This document shows positions 16,388 through 24,560 of a DNA stretch of 64,000 nucleotides, piece by piece (position 1 is the first letter of the stretch; each line of letters opens with the position of its first letter). Origin of the DNA: Actinophytocola sp036378875 (lineage in GTDB: Bacteria > Actinomycetota > Actinomycetes > Mycobacteriales > Pseudonocardiaceae). Location of the stretch: assembly GCF_036378875.1 (NCBI RefSeq), contig NZ_DASUVO010000011.1:12535-76534 (forward strand), in the 5' to 3' direction. The translations under genes and the position numbers were made by a program. The notes under the pieces are model-generated. The model worked only from the letters and a program-made list of their open reading frames with translations, did not search any database and was not told where the DNA came from.

Positions 16388-18189
16388 TGGATCTGTTGCG
16401 CTTCATTACGTGTGGCAGTGTCGACGACGGCAAGAGCACGCTGATCGGGCGGTTGCTCTACGACAGCCGTGCCCTGCACACCGACCAGCTCGCGGCGCTC
16501 ACGTCGCAGGGCATGGACCTCGCCTCACTCGTCGACGGGCTGCTCGCCGAGCGGGAGCAGGGCATCACGATCGACGTGGCGTACCGGTACGTCGGCACGT
16601 CACGGCGGCGGTTCATCGTCGCGGACACGCCAGGCCACGAGCAGTACACACGCAACATGGTCACCGGCGCGTCCACGGCGGACGCCGCGGTGATCCTGCT
16701 CGACGCGCGCAAGGGGTTGCTGCGGCAGACCCGCCGGCACAGCCATGTCGTGTCGCTGCTGGGCATTCGCCGTGTCGCGCTCGCGGTCAACAAGATGGAC
16801 CTGGTCGGCTTCCACGAGGGACGGTTCGCCGCGATAGCCGAGGAGTACCGCGAGTTCGCCGCCGGGATCGGCATCGACGAGGTAACGTGCGTGCCGATCG
16901 CGGCCATCGACGGGTCCAATGTGGTCGGCCGGGCCGCGCGGACTCCGTGGTACGACGGCCCGACCCTGCTCGAATGGCTGGAGACGGTGCCCGTCGACGC
17001 GGTGCGGCCCGGGCCGTTCCGCATGATCGTGCGCTGGGTGAACCGGCCGGACGCGGACTTCCGCGGCGTGTCGGGGCTCGTGGTCGGCGGGTCGGTGAAG
17101 GTGGGAGACCAGGTGCGCGTGCTGCCCGACGGCACCAGCAGCACGGTTGCGCGCATCGTCACGTTCGACGGCGACCTGGCTGAAGCGTCTGTCGGGCAGT
17201 CGATCACGGTCGTGCTCGCCGACGATCTCGACGTCTCGCGCGGCGCGGTGCTGGCCGCGACCGACCTGCCGGAGGTCACCGACGCGTGCCAGGCGGACCT
17301 GATCTGGATGTCCGAGCAGGAGATGCTGCCCGGCAGGCGGTACCTCGCCAAGGTCGGCGCCAGGACCGTCGGGCTCACGGTCGACGCGCCGAAGCACCGG
17401 CTGGACATCGACACGGGAACCCACCTTGCCGCGAAGACGCTACGGCTCAACGAGATCGGCAGGGGCAACGTCCACTTCGAACAGCCGGTCGCGCTGGACT
17501 CCTACCGCGCCAACCGCGACCTCGGCGGGTTCGTCGTGATCGACCACCTGACGAACGCGACGGTCGGCGCCGGCCTCGTACGCCACACCTTGCGCAGGGC
17601 CACGAACGTGCACTGGCAGTCGATGTCGGTGGACAAGACGATGCGCGCCAGGCTGAACGGGCACCGCGGCTGTGTCGTGTGGTTCACCGGCCTGTCCGGC
17701 GCGGGCAAGTCGACGATCGCCGACCTGGTGGAACGCCGCCTGTACCTGGCGGGCCGGCATACGTTCGTCCTCGACGGCGACAACGTGCGGCACGGGCTGA
17801 ACAAGGACCTGGGCTTCACCGACGCCGATCGCGTGGAGAACGTGCGCCGCGTCGCGGAGGTGGCGGCGCTCATGGTCAACGCCGGCCTCATCGTGCTGGT
17901 GTCGTTCATCTCCCCGTTCCGTGCGGAGCGTGAGCTGGCCCGCGGCAAGGTCGCGGCCGAGGAGTTCTGCGAAGTCTTCGTCGACACCCCACTGGAGGTA
18001 GCCGAACAACGCGACCCGAAGGGCCTGTACGCCAAGGCCCGCCGAGGCGAACTCCCGAACTTCACGGGCATCGACTCCCCGTACGAACGCCCGGACACCC
18101 CAGAACTCCACCTGGACACAACAGAACTGACCCCAGAACAAGCCGCGGACGCGGTACTGGCCCACCTAACCACGAGCGGCGTCTGGTAA
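16387..18189 (+). CDS. cysNC: Bifunctional sulfate adenylyltransferase subunit 1 / APS kinase (CysNC)
   Basis: A fusion of 600 residues. The first 430 are the CysN GTPase that drives ATP sulfurylase: P-loop GSVDDGKSTLIGRLL, switch II DTPGHEQYTRNM, and NKMD for guanine. Residues about 430-600 are APS kinase, which phosphorylates APS to PAPS: P-loop FTGLSGAGKSTIA, DGDNVRHGLNKDLGF, and ISPFRAERELAR. All motifs are intact in both halves. The output is PAPS, the sulfate donor of the sulfotransferase encoded just past this gene on the other strand. The C-terminal 60 codons use more A-rich synonymous codons (ACC-ACA-GAA runs) than the rest. The stop is followed by nested hairpins. Confidence 0.96.
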   Translation: MDLLRFITCGSVDDGKSTLIGRLLYDSRALHTDQLAALTSQGMDLASLVDGLLAEREQGITIDVAYRYVGTSRRRFIVADTPGHEQYTRNMVTGASTADAAVILLDARKGLLRQTRRHSHVVSLLGIRRVALAVNKMDLVGFHEGRFAAIAEEYREFAAGIGIDEVTCVPIAAIDGSNVVGRAARTPWYDGPTLLEWLETVPVDAVRPGPFRMIVRWVNRPDADFRGVSGLVVGGSVKVGDQVRVLPDGTSSTVARIVTFDGDLAEASVGQSITVVLADDLDVSRGAVLAATDLPEVTDACQADLIWMSEQEMLPGRRYLAKVGARTVGLTVDAPKHRLDIDTGTHLAAKTLRLNEIGRGNVHFEQPVALDSYRANRDLGGFVVIDHLTNATVGAGLVRHTLRRATNVHWQSMSVDKTMRARLNGHRGCVVWFTGLSGAGKSTIADLVERRLYLAGRHTFVLDGDNVRHGLNKDLGFTDADRVENVRRVAEVAALMVNAGLIVLVSFISPFRAERELARGKVAAEEFCEVFVDTPLEVAEQRDPKGLYAKARRGELPNFTGIDSPYERPDTPELHLDTTELTPEQAADAVLAHLTTSGVW

Positions 18190-18252
18190 CCCCGCGAGTC
18201 GCGCGTTCAGCCCCCGCGAGTCGCGGGGGCCGAGAGCGAGACTCGCGAGGTT
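18188..18252. terminator. Nested hairpins between convergent operons, probable bidirectional terminator
   Basis: An inner hairpin CCCCCGCG-AGT-CGCGGGGG (18211-18229) is enclosed by an outer 13-base pair of arms, 18188-18200 with 18240-18252, with one mismatch. The motif CGCGAGTC occurs repeatedly. No U-tract is present. Confidence 0.6.
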
Positions 18253-18256
18253 GGGG

Positions 18257-18709
18257 CTAGGCGCGGATGAGTTGTTCCGCGCGGACTTTGAGTGCGTGCG
18301 CGACCGAGTCGAAGCCGGCCTTGATCCAGTCGCCGGTCATCTCCATGACCCTGTCGGCGTACTTGCCGCTGATCGTGTCCGTGGTGTGGTAGGCGCAGCG
18401 GTCCGGGCCCAGCTCAGCGATCCACTGGTCGCGAATCGCGAAGATGCCCGGCATCTCCTCGGCGGTGTCGTACTGGAGATGGTGCGGGCGGTCGACGATC
18501 CGGACGTACTCGCGGTTGAGGAACGTGCTGTCCGACCCGTCCACCGCCGGCAACGTGAGATCGATGGGGGACCCGATCTCGAGGGTCGTCGCCACCGAGA
18601 CCGTATACGGATTCCACTGTGGATAGTTGGGGTAGTCGACCAGCACGTCCCACACGAACGCCGCAGGCGCCGCGATCTCCACCTTGACTGAAGTGACTAC
18701 GTGCGTCAT
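18257..18709 (-). CDS. SRPBCC-family (polyketide cyclase/START-like) protein
   Basis: A small cytoplasmic protein of 150 residues with the SRPBCC helix-grip fold. It shows an opening strand VVTSVKVEIAAPAAFVWDVL, the WNPY turn, a central sheet and a long C-terminal helix (DWIKAGFDSVAHALKVRAEQ). Such proteins bind hydrophobic ligands, including lipids, sterols and polyketides; some are enzymes. It is the last gene of a four-gene operon (DUF1214, sulfotransferase, SDR, SRPBCC). Its ATG overlaps the stop of the SDR gene (ATGA). The context suggests it binds or handles a hydrophobic, sulfated or to-be-sulfated compound, which is inference. Confidence 0.82.
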   Translation of the reverse strand: MTHVVTSVKVEIAAPAAFVWDVLVDYPNYPQWNPYTVSVATTLEIGSPIDLTLPAVDGSDSTFLNREYVRIVDRPHHLQYDTAEEMPGIFAIRDQWIAELGPDRCAYHTTDTISGKYADRVMEMTGDWIKAGFDSVAHALKVRAEQLIRA

Positions 18710-19482
18710 GCCGGCATGTACTCCCCACCGTTGACGTCCAGTACCGCGCCCGTCACCTCGGAGGCCAGGGGCGACAGCAGGAACAGGATCGCGCCGGCGC
18801 ACGCCTCGTCGGGCGGGATGCGGTTCAGCGGGTTGCGGCCGGCGATCTCGTCGTAGATGTCCTGTTCGGACACTCCGCGCTGCTCCGCCGTCATCTTCAG
18901 GTAGAACCGCACCCCGGGACCGTCGAGCCAGCCGAGAACGGCCTGGTTGACCCGGATTCCGCGCTCGCCGAGCTCCAGCGCCAGATACTGCGTCGCGCAC
19001 CCCATCGCGGCCTTCGCGACCGCGTAGCCGCCCTCGCCGCGCATGGGTTTGCGGGTGGACTGCGTGCCAACGTTGACGATCGAGCCGCCGGAGGTCATGT
19101 GCGGCACCACCGCGCGGGCCATCTCCAGCGACCCGTGCAGGATGATGTCCAGCGACCGGCGCAGCTGCTTGTCCGGCGTGTCAAGGAGATCGGTGAACCC
19201 GGGGTGCGAGTAGGCGGAGTTGACCAGGCCGGTGACCTTGCCGTACCGCTCGACGGCCGTCGCCGCCACGCGAGCCACGTCGTCGGACTTGCGCACGTCG
19301 CACGGCACCGCGACCGCGTCCCCGCCCGCCGCCGCGATCTCCTTCGCCACCTGGTCCATGACCTGGCTCGACCGGGCGGCCATCACGACCTTCGCGCCCT
19401 CGGCGGCCGCCCGCGCGGCGAGCTTCGAGCCGAGCCCCGGCCCGACACCGGAGACGATGACGACCTCACCGTCCAAGATCAT
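18706..19482 (-). CDS. Short-chain dehydrogenase/reductase
   Basis: An NAD(P)-dependent oxidoreductase of 258 residues, the usual SDR length. The cofactor loop is VSGVGPGLGSKLA (a TGxxxGxG-type turn), followed by CDVRKSDD and the NSAYSH strand in place of the usual NNAG. The catalytic Tyr-x3-Lys is in GYAVAKAAM, with Ser in VGTQSTRK/NVGTQ upstream. The NNAG to NSAY change is seen in some clades of SDRs acting on sterols and lipids. It overlaps the sulfotransferase stop by four bases (ATGA) and the SRPBCC start likewise. In Mycobacterium tuberculosis I recall a sulfotransferase-like gene beside an SDR and a DUF1214-type gene near kshA (Rv3529c-Rv3531c), which supports a steroid- or lipid-like substrate. 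Confidence 0.9.
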   Translation of the reverse strand: MILDGEVVIVSGVGPGLGSKLAARAAAEGAKVVMAARSSQVMDQVAKEIAAAGGDAVAVPCDVRKSDDVARVAATAVERYGKVTGLVNSAYSHPGFTDLLDTPDKQLRRSLDIILHGSLEMARAVVPHMTSGGSIVNVGTQSTRKPMRGEGGYAVAKAAMGCATQYLALELGERGIRVNQAVLGWLDGPGVRFYLKMTAEQRGVSEQDIYDEIAGRNPLNRIPPDEACAGAILFLLSPLASEVTGAVLDVNGGEYMPA

Positions 19483-20612
19483 GGAATGACCTCCTCGTAG
19501 AATGCGAAGTCCCGCGTCAGTTCCGCTTTGCTGAGCCCGAAGTCCTCCGCCGTGTACGTGTGCGAGCCGTGTCGCTGCTCGCGGTTGCGGTCCAGGTACG
19601 CGGCGAACGCGTCCTCGTCCGCGGGCAGCCCCAGCCCGGTCATGACGCGCGCTGCCTCCGTGACCGGGTTGGCCACGACGTCCCGGAACCGAGCGTCCAC
19701 GAACCGGTCCGGCCGGCGGCGCCGAACCGCGATGAACTCGCGCAGCGTCGTCGCGAAGCGGTCGCGCCAGTAGCGGCCGATCGCGACCTGGTCGACGTCC
19801 TCGCTGTACTGCCGGCAGATCGAGCTGACCATGGACGCGTACGACGGCACGGCCTCGGCGGGGGACCGGTGCGTCATGACGATCTTGCAACCGGGGAACG
19901 TGTCGAGCACCGTGTCCACCGCGGTGAGGTGGTGCGGCGACTTGAGCACCCACGGTTTGCCGCGCCGCGACGGGTCCTGCCACTGCAGCACCTGCAGCCA
20001 CTCACGCAGTTCCCGGTAGGCCGGGCCCTGGTCGACCTTGCGCAGCCACAGACCGTACGTCGGCACCTGGTAGAACGAGTCGAAGCTCATCGACGTGAAC
20101 GTGCGGTCGAGCAGGATGACGTCCTCCTCCGGCCCGTCCCACTCGATCGTGTGGATGTCGCCGAACTCCGGGGTCATCTCCAGGAACAGCTTCGCTCGGT
20201 CCTGCGCGCGTTGCTTGCGTTGTGCCGCGTCCGGTCCCTCACCCGGGAACGGCAGCGGGTACGAGGTTTCCCACGACAGCGTGGAGGTCACGTGCGGTGA
20301 GGACGCCAGAAGCCGGTGCAACAGCGTGGATCCCGTGCGTGGCAGCCCACAGATCTCCGCCGCGACAGCGACTTCCTCGGCCACCACCTCGGGGTGCTCG
20401 CGTTGCAGCTGCCGCAGCCGCAGGCGATCCGCGAGCAACGCGGTGAGCCGCCGCTGTGTCAGCGCCAGCCCCAACTCGGACAGGCGCGCCTCGGTCGCGA
20501 GCGCGCCGACGAGCACGCGTAGGGGCTCGACGAACCACTCGTCGCCGTAGTCGCTCAGCCCGGTCTTCTCGCGTGCCGTGGTGAGCAGGTCGTCGAGATC
20601 GAGAGCTGTCAC
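19479..20612 (-). CDS. PAPS-dependent sulfotransferase-family protein
   Basis: A cytoplasmic sulfotransferase of 377 residues. The 5'-phosphosulfate-binding loop is AAEICGLPRTGSTLLHRLL (residues about 84-102). The 3'-phosphate region is VMTHRSPAEAVPSYASMVSS. The KSPHHL segment and a lid region near the C terminus fit the sulfotransferase group widespread in mycobacteria and other actinobacteria, whose acceptors are mostly unknown. Catalytic His candidates are in HHLT. The GTG at 20612 overlaps the stop of the DUF1214 gene (GTGA). The cysD-cysNC genes that supply PAPS lie only a few kilobases away, converging with this operon. A lipid, steroid or glycan acceptor cannot be chosen from sequence alone. 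Confidence 0.88.
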   Translation of the reverse strand: MTALDLDDLLTTAREKTGLSDYGDEWFVEPLRVLVGALATEARLSELGLALTQRRLTALLADRLRLRQLQREHPEVVAEEVAVAAEICGLPRTGSTLLHRLLASSPHVTSTLSWETSYPLPFPGEGPDAAQRKQRAQDRAKLFLEMTPEFGDIHTIEWDGPEEDVILLDRTFTSMSFDSFYQVPTYGLWLRKVDQGPAYRELREWLQVLQWQDPSRRGKPWVLKSPHHLTAVDTVLDTFPGCKIVMTHRSPAEAVPSYASMVSSICRQYSEDVDQVAIGRYWRDRFATTLREFIAVRRRRPDRFVDARFRDVVANPVTEAARVMTGLGLPADEDAFAAYLDRNREQRHGSHTYTAEDFGLSKAELTRDFAFYEEVIP

Positions 20613-21684
20613 GATGCCTCCAGGTCGATCACGCGGCACGTTGGTATGGGGTGGTTCGTGGCGCCGAGCCAGCGCAGCAGCGCGGTGCCGCTGGTGTGGC
20701 CGCAGGTGTCGATCCAGTTGCCCCACCCCGGATCCCGCTCGGCGACGACGATCGTCAGCTTCTCGCCGTCGAGTTTCGCCGTGTGCTTGTTGACGGTGAT
20801 CCGGCGCTCGTGGTCGAGCGACTCCATCCACCAGTTGTCCAGCTGGAAGTTCCAGTATGGACAGTCAGGGACCTCGGTCTCGATCACCCACGCCTGCCCG
20901 GGTTTCAGCGTCCAGTACCCGTGCAGGTAGAAGATCTCCGGATCGCCGCCGGCCCGTTGGAACATGTCCTGCCCGAAGTCCGGCAACTCGTTGGGGCGGC
21001 TGGAGAAAAGCTCGGTCCAGTGGGCGAAGGTCGCCGCCGTGCCGTGCACCGACAGGGCCGCGCGCTTCAACGCCTTGGCGAGAAAGGCGGGCTCCAGGTC
21101 CTTGGGCGTCGCCGGCCCACCGACCTGCTCGATGTGCCACTGCCCTGGCGACTCGGTCGTGCGGTCGAGGTAGGTCTGACGCACGACGAGCCCGGTCGAG
21201 TCCGGCGCGAGCGGCAACCAGTTCTTGTCGTGCGGCGTCGCGCTGGCGATGATCTCCACGGTGCCGTCCTCGTCGACGAGGAGATCGCGGTCGGACAGCT
21301 CCCCGGTGGAGGCCATGGTGCCGTCCTTGGCGTACCGGTTGGCCTTCGAGCCGATGCTGAAGTAGGCGATGGTGCCCCGCGTGCCGGTGATCCGGTAGGT
21401 CCGGTCGCCCCGGATGTTCGCCGAGAGGTAGACGTTGTCGGGGTTGTCGGCCCCGATCTTGACCCGGTCCAGCTCGTGGAAGCGGGGAAAATCGGGGTCG
21501 GCGTTCTCGACGGTGGAGTAGAGCATCTCGCGGACCAGCCGCGTCAGGTACCGGTAGCCCTCGACCCGGTCGAGCGGGGTGGCCGGGGCACTGTCCCGCA
21601 GCACGACCTCGCCGGCCTTCTCCAGCGCACGGCAGAACTCCGCCCACGCCTGCCCGGAGACGACCTCCGCCGAACCGTCACCCA
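20609..21684 (-). CDS. DUF1214-domain protein, first gene of the sulfotransferase operon
   Basis: A protein of 358 residues with no signal peptide. The C-terminal third carries the DUF1214-like pattern: WTLKPGQAWVIETEVPDCP, YWNFQLDNWWMESLDHE, and the run AERDPGWGNWIDTCGHTSG. The function of DUF1214 is not defined; in actinobacteria it often lies with steroid or lipid catabolic genes. ATG 21684 is chosen for the strong GGGAGGG four bases upstream (another ATG at 21699). A perfect TAGAACAGGTTCTA palindrome lies 24 bases before the start, so the whole coupled operon of four genes is probably repressed from there. The downstream sulfotransferase starts within its stop codon. Confidence 0.75.
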
Positions 21685-21707
21685 TGACACCCTCCCGCAT
21701 GGCGAAT

Positions 21708-21721
21708 CTAGAACAGGTTCT
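21708..21721. promoter_or_regulatory. KstR-like palindromic operator TAGAACAGGTTCTA
   Basis: A perfect 14-base palindrome, 24 bases upstream of the DUF1214 start. It fits the TnnAACnnGTTnnA consensus known for KstR, the cholesterol-catabolism repressor of mycobacteria and rhodococci, and for related TetR regulators. A weaker GTTCAGAAC repeat lies about 20 bases further out. Whether the TetR protein at 14785-15414 or a distant KstR-like protein binds is unknown. Confidence 0.65.
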
Positions 21722-21858
21722 ACCAGAGGGCCGGGTATTGGACAATGTTCAGAACCGGGGCGCGGACCCAGTGTGGCCGGAAGGTGCCTGCTGGTGACAT
21801 CGCCTTCTGTGGCTCTCAGGGGAGGCAGGTGTCGGTGCACTGTCCTACCCTCAGCAGT

Positions 21859-22977
21859 GTGAGCGGTCATCGTGTGTCTGAGGTGGACAACCTGCGCACC
21901 ATGATGGTGGCGTGGGTGATCGGGGCTCATGCCCTGATGGGCTACTCGACGGTCGGTGGCTGGGCGTATGACGAGGTCAACGAGGTCACCTTCGCGCCGG
22001 GGTCCGAGTTGGTGCTCACGATCCTGATCGGCCCTTCCGGGTTGTTCGTGATCGGGGCGTTCTTCTTCGTGGCCGGGCTGTTCACGCCGGCGTCGGTGCG
22101 GCGCAAGGGGCGTCGCGACTTCGTGCTGGATCGGTTCAGGCGCCTCGGTCTGCCGTGGTTGCTCTCCGCGTTGCTGCTGTGGCCGCTGTCGCTGTGGATC
22201 GCCTACCGAGCCGCCGGGCACGACGCGACCCCGTGGTCGGTGCTGGCCGACCGGGAGCCGTTCCTCGACTCGGGCGCGCTGTGGTTCGCGCTCGTACTGC
22301 TGCTGTTCTCGCTGGGTTACGCCCTGTGGCCGTGGCGGGCGCGGGGCACCGTGCCGGCCGCGCGTCACCTGGTCGTGGCGGCCGGCGCCATCACGGTGGG
22401 CAGCTTCGTCACCCGGCTGTGGTTCCCGGCTCGCAGCGGCCAACCGGGCGACCTCCACCTGTGGCAGTGGCCGCAGTGCCTGGGGATGTTCCTGCTCGGC
22501 GTCGCCGCGGCACGCTCCGACTGGGTGCGCCGACTGCCGAACCGCCTGTTCCGGCTCACCGGGGCCGTCGCGGGCGGCACACTGGTCCTCGTGCCGATCC
22601 TGGCTCTCGTGCTGGGCGTCACCAGCGCGGCCTCCGGCGTCGACGCCTACGTCGGCGGCTGGCACTGGGAGTCACTCCTCACCGCGGCACTGGAAGGTGT
22701 GCTGGTGGTGTTCGGCTCGGTGTGGCTGCTCGGTCTCGCACAGCGGCGGTTCACATGGTCCGGACCGCTCGCGAGCGCGTGCGCACGCGGTGCTTTCCCG
22801 GCGTTCGTGCTGCAGGGGCCGGTGCTCGTGCTGCTCGCGGTGGCACAGCGGCCGCTGGTCCTGCCGGCCGAGGTGAAGGCCATCGCACTGCTGGTGACGG
22901 GGCTCGCCGCGAGCTTCTGGCTGGGTAACCTGCTGACCAGTCGCGCACGTTCGGAGCCCGTCGTCCGAACGGCCTGA
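21859..22977 (+). CDS. Acyltransferase-3 family membrane protein
   Basis: A polytopic membrane protein of 372 residues with about ten spans. The N-terminal signature is VDNLRTMMVAWVIGAHALMGYS, with the His of the acyltransferase-3 (OafA/WecH-type) family. The loop VRRKGRRDFVLDRFRRLGLPWLL is also typical. These proteins move acetyl or other acyl groups from the cytosol onto sugars, lipids or antibiotics at the membrane. The frame opens upstream at 21745, but the GTG at 21859 (MSGHRVSEVDN) places the first membrane helix correctly. The gene diverges from the sulfotransferase operon, so the KstR-like palindrome may affect both. That both modify the same lipid is only a thought. Confidence 0.88.
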   Translation: MSGHRVSEVDNLRTMMVAWVIGAHALMGYSTVGGWAYDEVNEVTFAPGSELVLTILIGPSGLFVIGAFFFVAGLFTPASVRRKGRRDFVLDRFRRLGLPWLLSALLLWPLSLWIAYRAAGHDATPWSVLADREPFLDSGALWFALVLLLFSLGYALWPWRARGTVPAARHLVVAAGAITVGSFVTRLWFPARSGQPGDLHLWQWPQCLGMFLLGVAAARSDWVRRLPNRLFRLTGAVAGGTLVLVPILALVLGVTSAASGVDAYVGGWHWESLLTAALEGVLVVFGSVWLLGLAQRRFTWSGPLASACARGAFPAFVLQGPVLVLLAVAQRPLVLPAEVKAIALLVTGLAASFWLGNLLTSRARSEPVVRTA

Positions 22978-22986
22978 AACCAGGGG

Positions 22987-23246
22987 TGAGAGTGGGCTCG
23001 ACCGAGGACCTCGCGGTCGCTGTTCTCCGGGGCGCGGTGGATGTCGTCCACCGATGGCCGGAAGGTTAGGACCAGCAGACCTACGTTTCGACCTTCGTCG
23101 GGGTGGCGGCGCCGGGTGCCGAACGGTTGACGTTGCGGTTCTCGAACGGTTCCCGCATGGAGATCAACGTGACCTCCGTTGATCGACTGGTGTTCGTCGG
23201 CGTGATCGGACACTCCGATGAGGAGCTGTCGGTTCACGTCAGCTGA
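22987..23246 (+). pseudogene. Remnant of a small gene with an in-frame stop
   Basis: From GTG 22987 the frame reads MRVGSTEDLAVAVLRGAVDV, goes on to HRWPEG and then meets TAG. The same frame continues as DQQTYVSTFVGVAAPGAERL and later NGSRMEINVTSVDRLVFVG, ending at TGA 23246. The downstream half has plausible strand patterns and codon use, so this looks like a decayed small gene. It fills the gap of about 330 bases between the acyltransferase and the antiporter. I do not recognise the family. Chance coding in GC-rich DNA is the alternative. Confidence 0.4.
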
Positions 23247-23307
23247 GAGCCCTCGGTTTGTCGCTCCGCTCGGTGGGTATGTCCACCAGCCGACGGAGGG
23301 GGTGTTC

Positions 23308-24555
23308 GTGGCGGACGCGGTAGCGGTGGTCTACACCGCTGCCGGCGCGGCGACTCTTGCCGCCGCGTTGCTGCCGCGGGTTCTCGGGCGCGCACCGGTG
23401 TCGATGCCGATGGTGTTCCTTGCGGTCGGGGCGCTGGCGTTCACCGTGATCGAACCGCTGCCGGCGCCGGATCCGCGTCAGCACAGCGCGGTCGCGCTGC
23501 ACCTCACCGAGTTGTGCGTGATCGTCTCGTTGATGGGGGCCGGACTCGCGCTGAACCGCCCGGTCGGCTGGCGCCGCTGGTCCATCACGTGGCGACTGTT
23601 GGGCATCACGATGACGCTGACCATCGCGGCCGTCGGGTTCCTCGGGTGGGCCGTGCTCGGTCTGGGGCTCGCGTCGGCGTTGCTGCTCGCGGCCTCGCTC
23701 GCGCCGACCGACCCGGTGCTGGCGACCGAGGTACAGGTCGCGGAGCCGGCCGCACACCCGGACGACGAAGAGGACGAGGTGCGGTTCGCGCTGACCTCCG
23801 AGGCGGGACTCAACGACGGCCTGGCCTTTCCCTTTGTCTACGCGGCAATCGCCGTCAGCGGTGCGGCGCCGTCCGTGTGGCACTGGCTCGGCGTGGACGT
23901 CGTGTGGCGCCTGGCCGCCGGTCTCCTTGTGGGCCTGGGTGCCGGTTGGGCGCTGCGCAAGCTCTTCTTCGACGCGCCGTCGGAGCGGGTGCGTCTCGCC
24001 GAACACGCGGAAGGCTTCGTCGTGCTCGCGGCGACCTTCCTCGCCTACGGCCTCGCGGAAGTCGTCGAGGGCTACGGTTTCGTGGCGGTGTTCGTGTGCG
24101 CGTGCACTCTCCGCGCGGGCGAGCGAGCCCACGGCTACCACCGCGTTCTGCACCAGTACGTCGAACAGGTCGAGCGGATGCTGACCGTGCTGGTGATCTT
24201 CCTGCTCGGCGGGGCCGCTGCCACCGGACTGCTCGCGGGCACCACGTGGCGGGAGGTGCTGTTCGCCGTTCTCGTCCTGGCCGTCGTCCGGCCCGCGGCG
24301 AGCCTCGTGGGGCTGGTGGGCGGCCCGACCGGACCGCGCGAACGGACCGTCATCTCGTTGTTCGGTGTGCGTGGCGTCGGCTCGGTGTTCTATGTGGCCT
24401 ACGCGTTCCAGGCCGGCCAGTTCCCGGACACGCTCTGGCGGATCGTCACCCTCGTCGTGATCGGCTCCATCGTCCTACACGGAATCACCGCGACCCCGGT
24501 CATGCGACTACTCGACCGCGAGCGTGAGCGCCACGGCGCCCTGACGGGATACTGA
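23308..24555 (+). CDS. Na+/H+ antiporter (CPA1 family, NhaP-like)
   Basis: A cation/proton antiporter of 415 residues with about twelve membrane segments. The family's ion-binding region is clear: LAPTDPVLATEVQV in one helix and SEAGLNDGLAFPF (the conserved Asn-Asp pair) in the next. A later segment, FGVRGVGSVFYVAYAF, corresponds to the conserved FRGxRG-type helix. The start GTG 23308 follows GGAGGGG with good spacing; GTG 23302 is also possible. It ends five bases from the stop of the convergent ROK regulator. The role is export of Na+ (or K+) in exchange for protons, and pH or salt tolerance. Confidence 0.92.
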   Translation: MADAVAVVYTAAGAATLAAALLPRVLGRAPVSMPMVFLAVGALAFTVIEPLPAPDPRQHSAVALHLTELCVIVSLMGAGLALNRPVGWRRWSITWRLLGITMTLTIAAVGFLGWAVLGLGLASALLLAASLAPTDPVLATEVQVAEPAAHPDDEEDEVRFALTSEAGLNDGLAFPFVYAAIAVSGAAPSVWHWLGVDVVWRLAAGLLVGLGAGWALRKLFFDAPSERVRLAEHAEGFVVLAATFLAYGLAEVVEGYGFVAVFVCACTLRAGERAHGYHRVLHQYVEQVERMLTVLVIFLLGGAAATGLLAGTTWREVLFAVLVLAVVRPAASLVGLVGGPTGPRERTVISLFGVRGVGSVFYVAYAFQAGQFPDTLWRIVTLVVIGSIVLHGITATPVMRLLDRERERHGALTGY

Positions 24556-24560
24556 CACCG

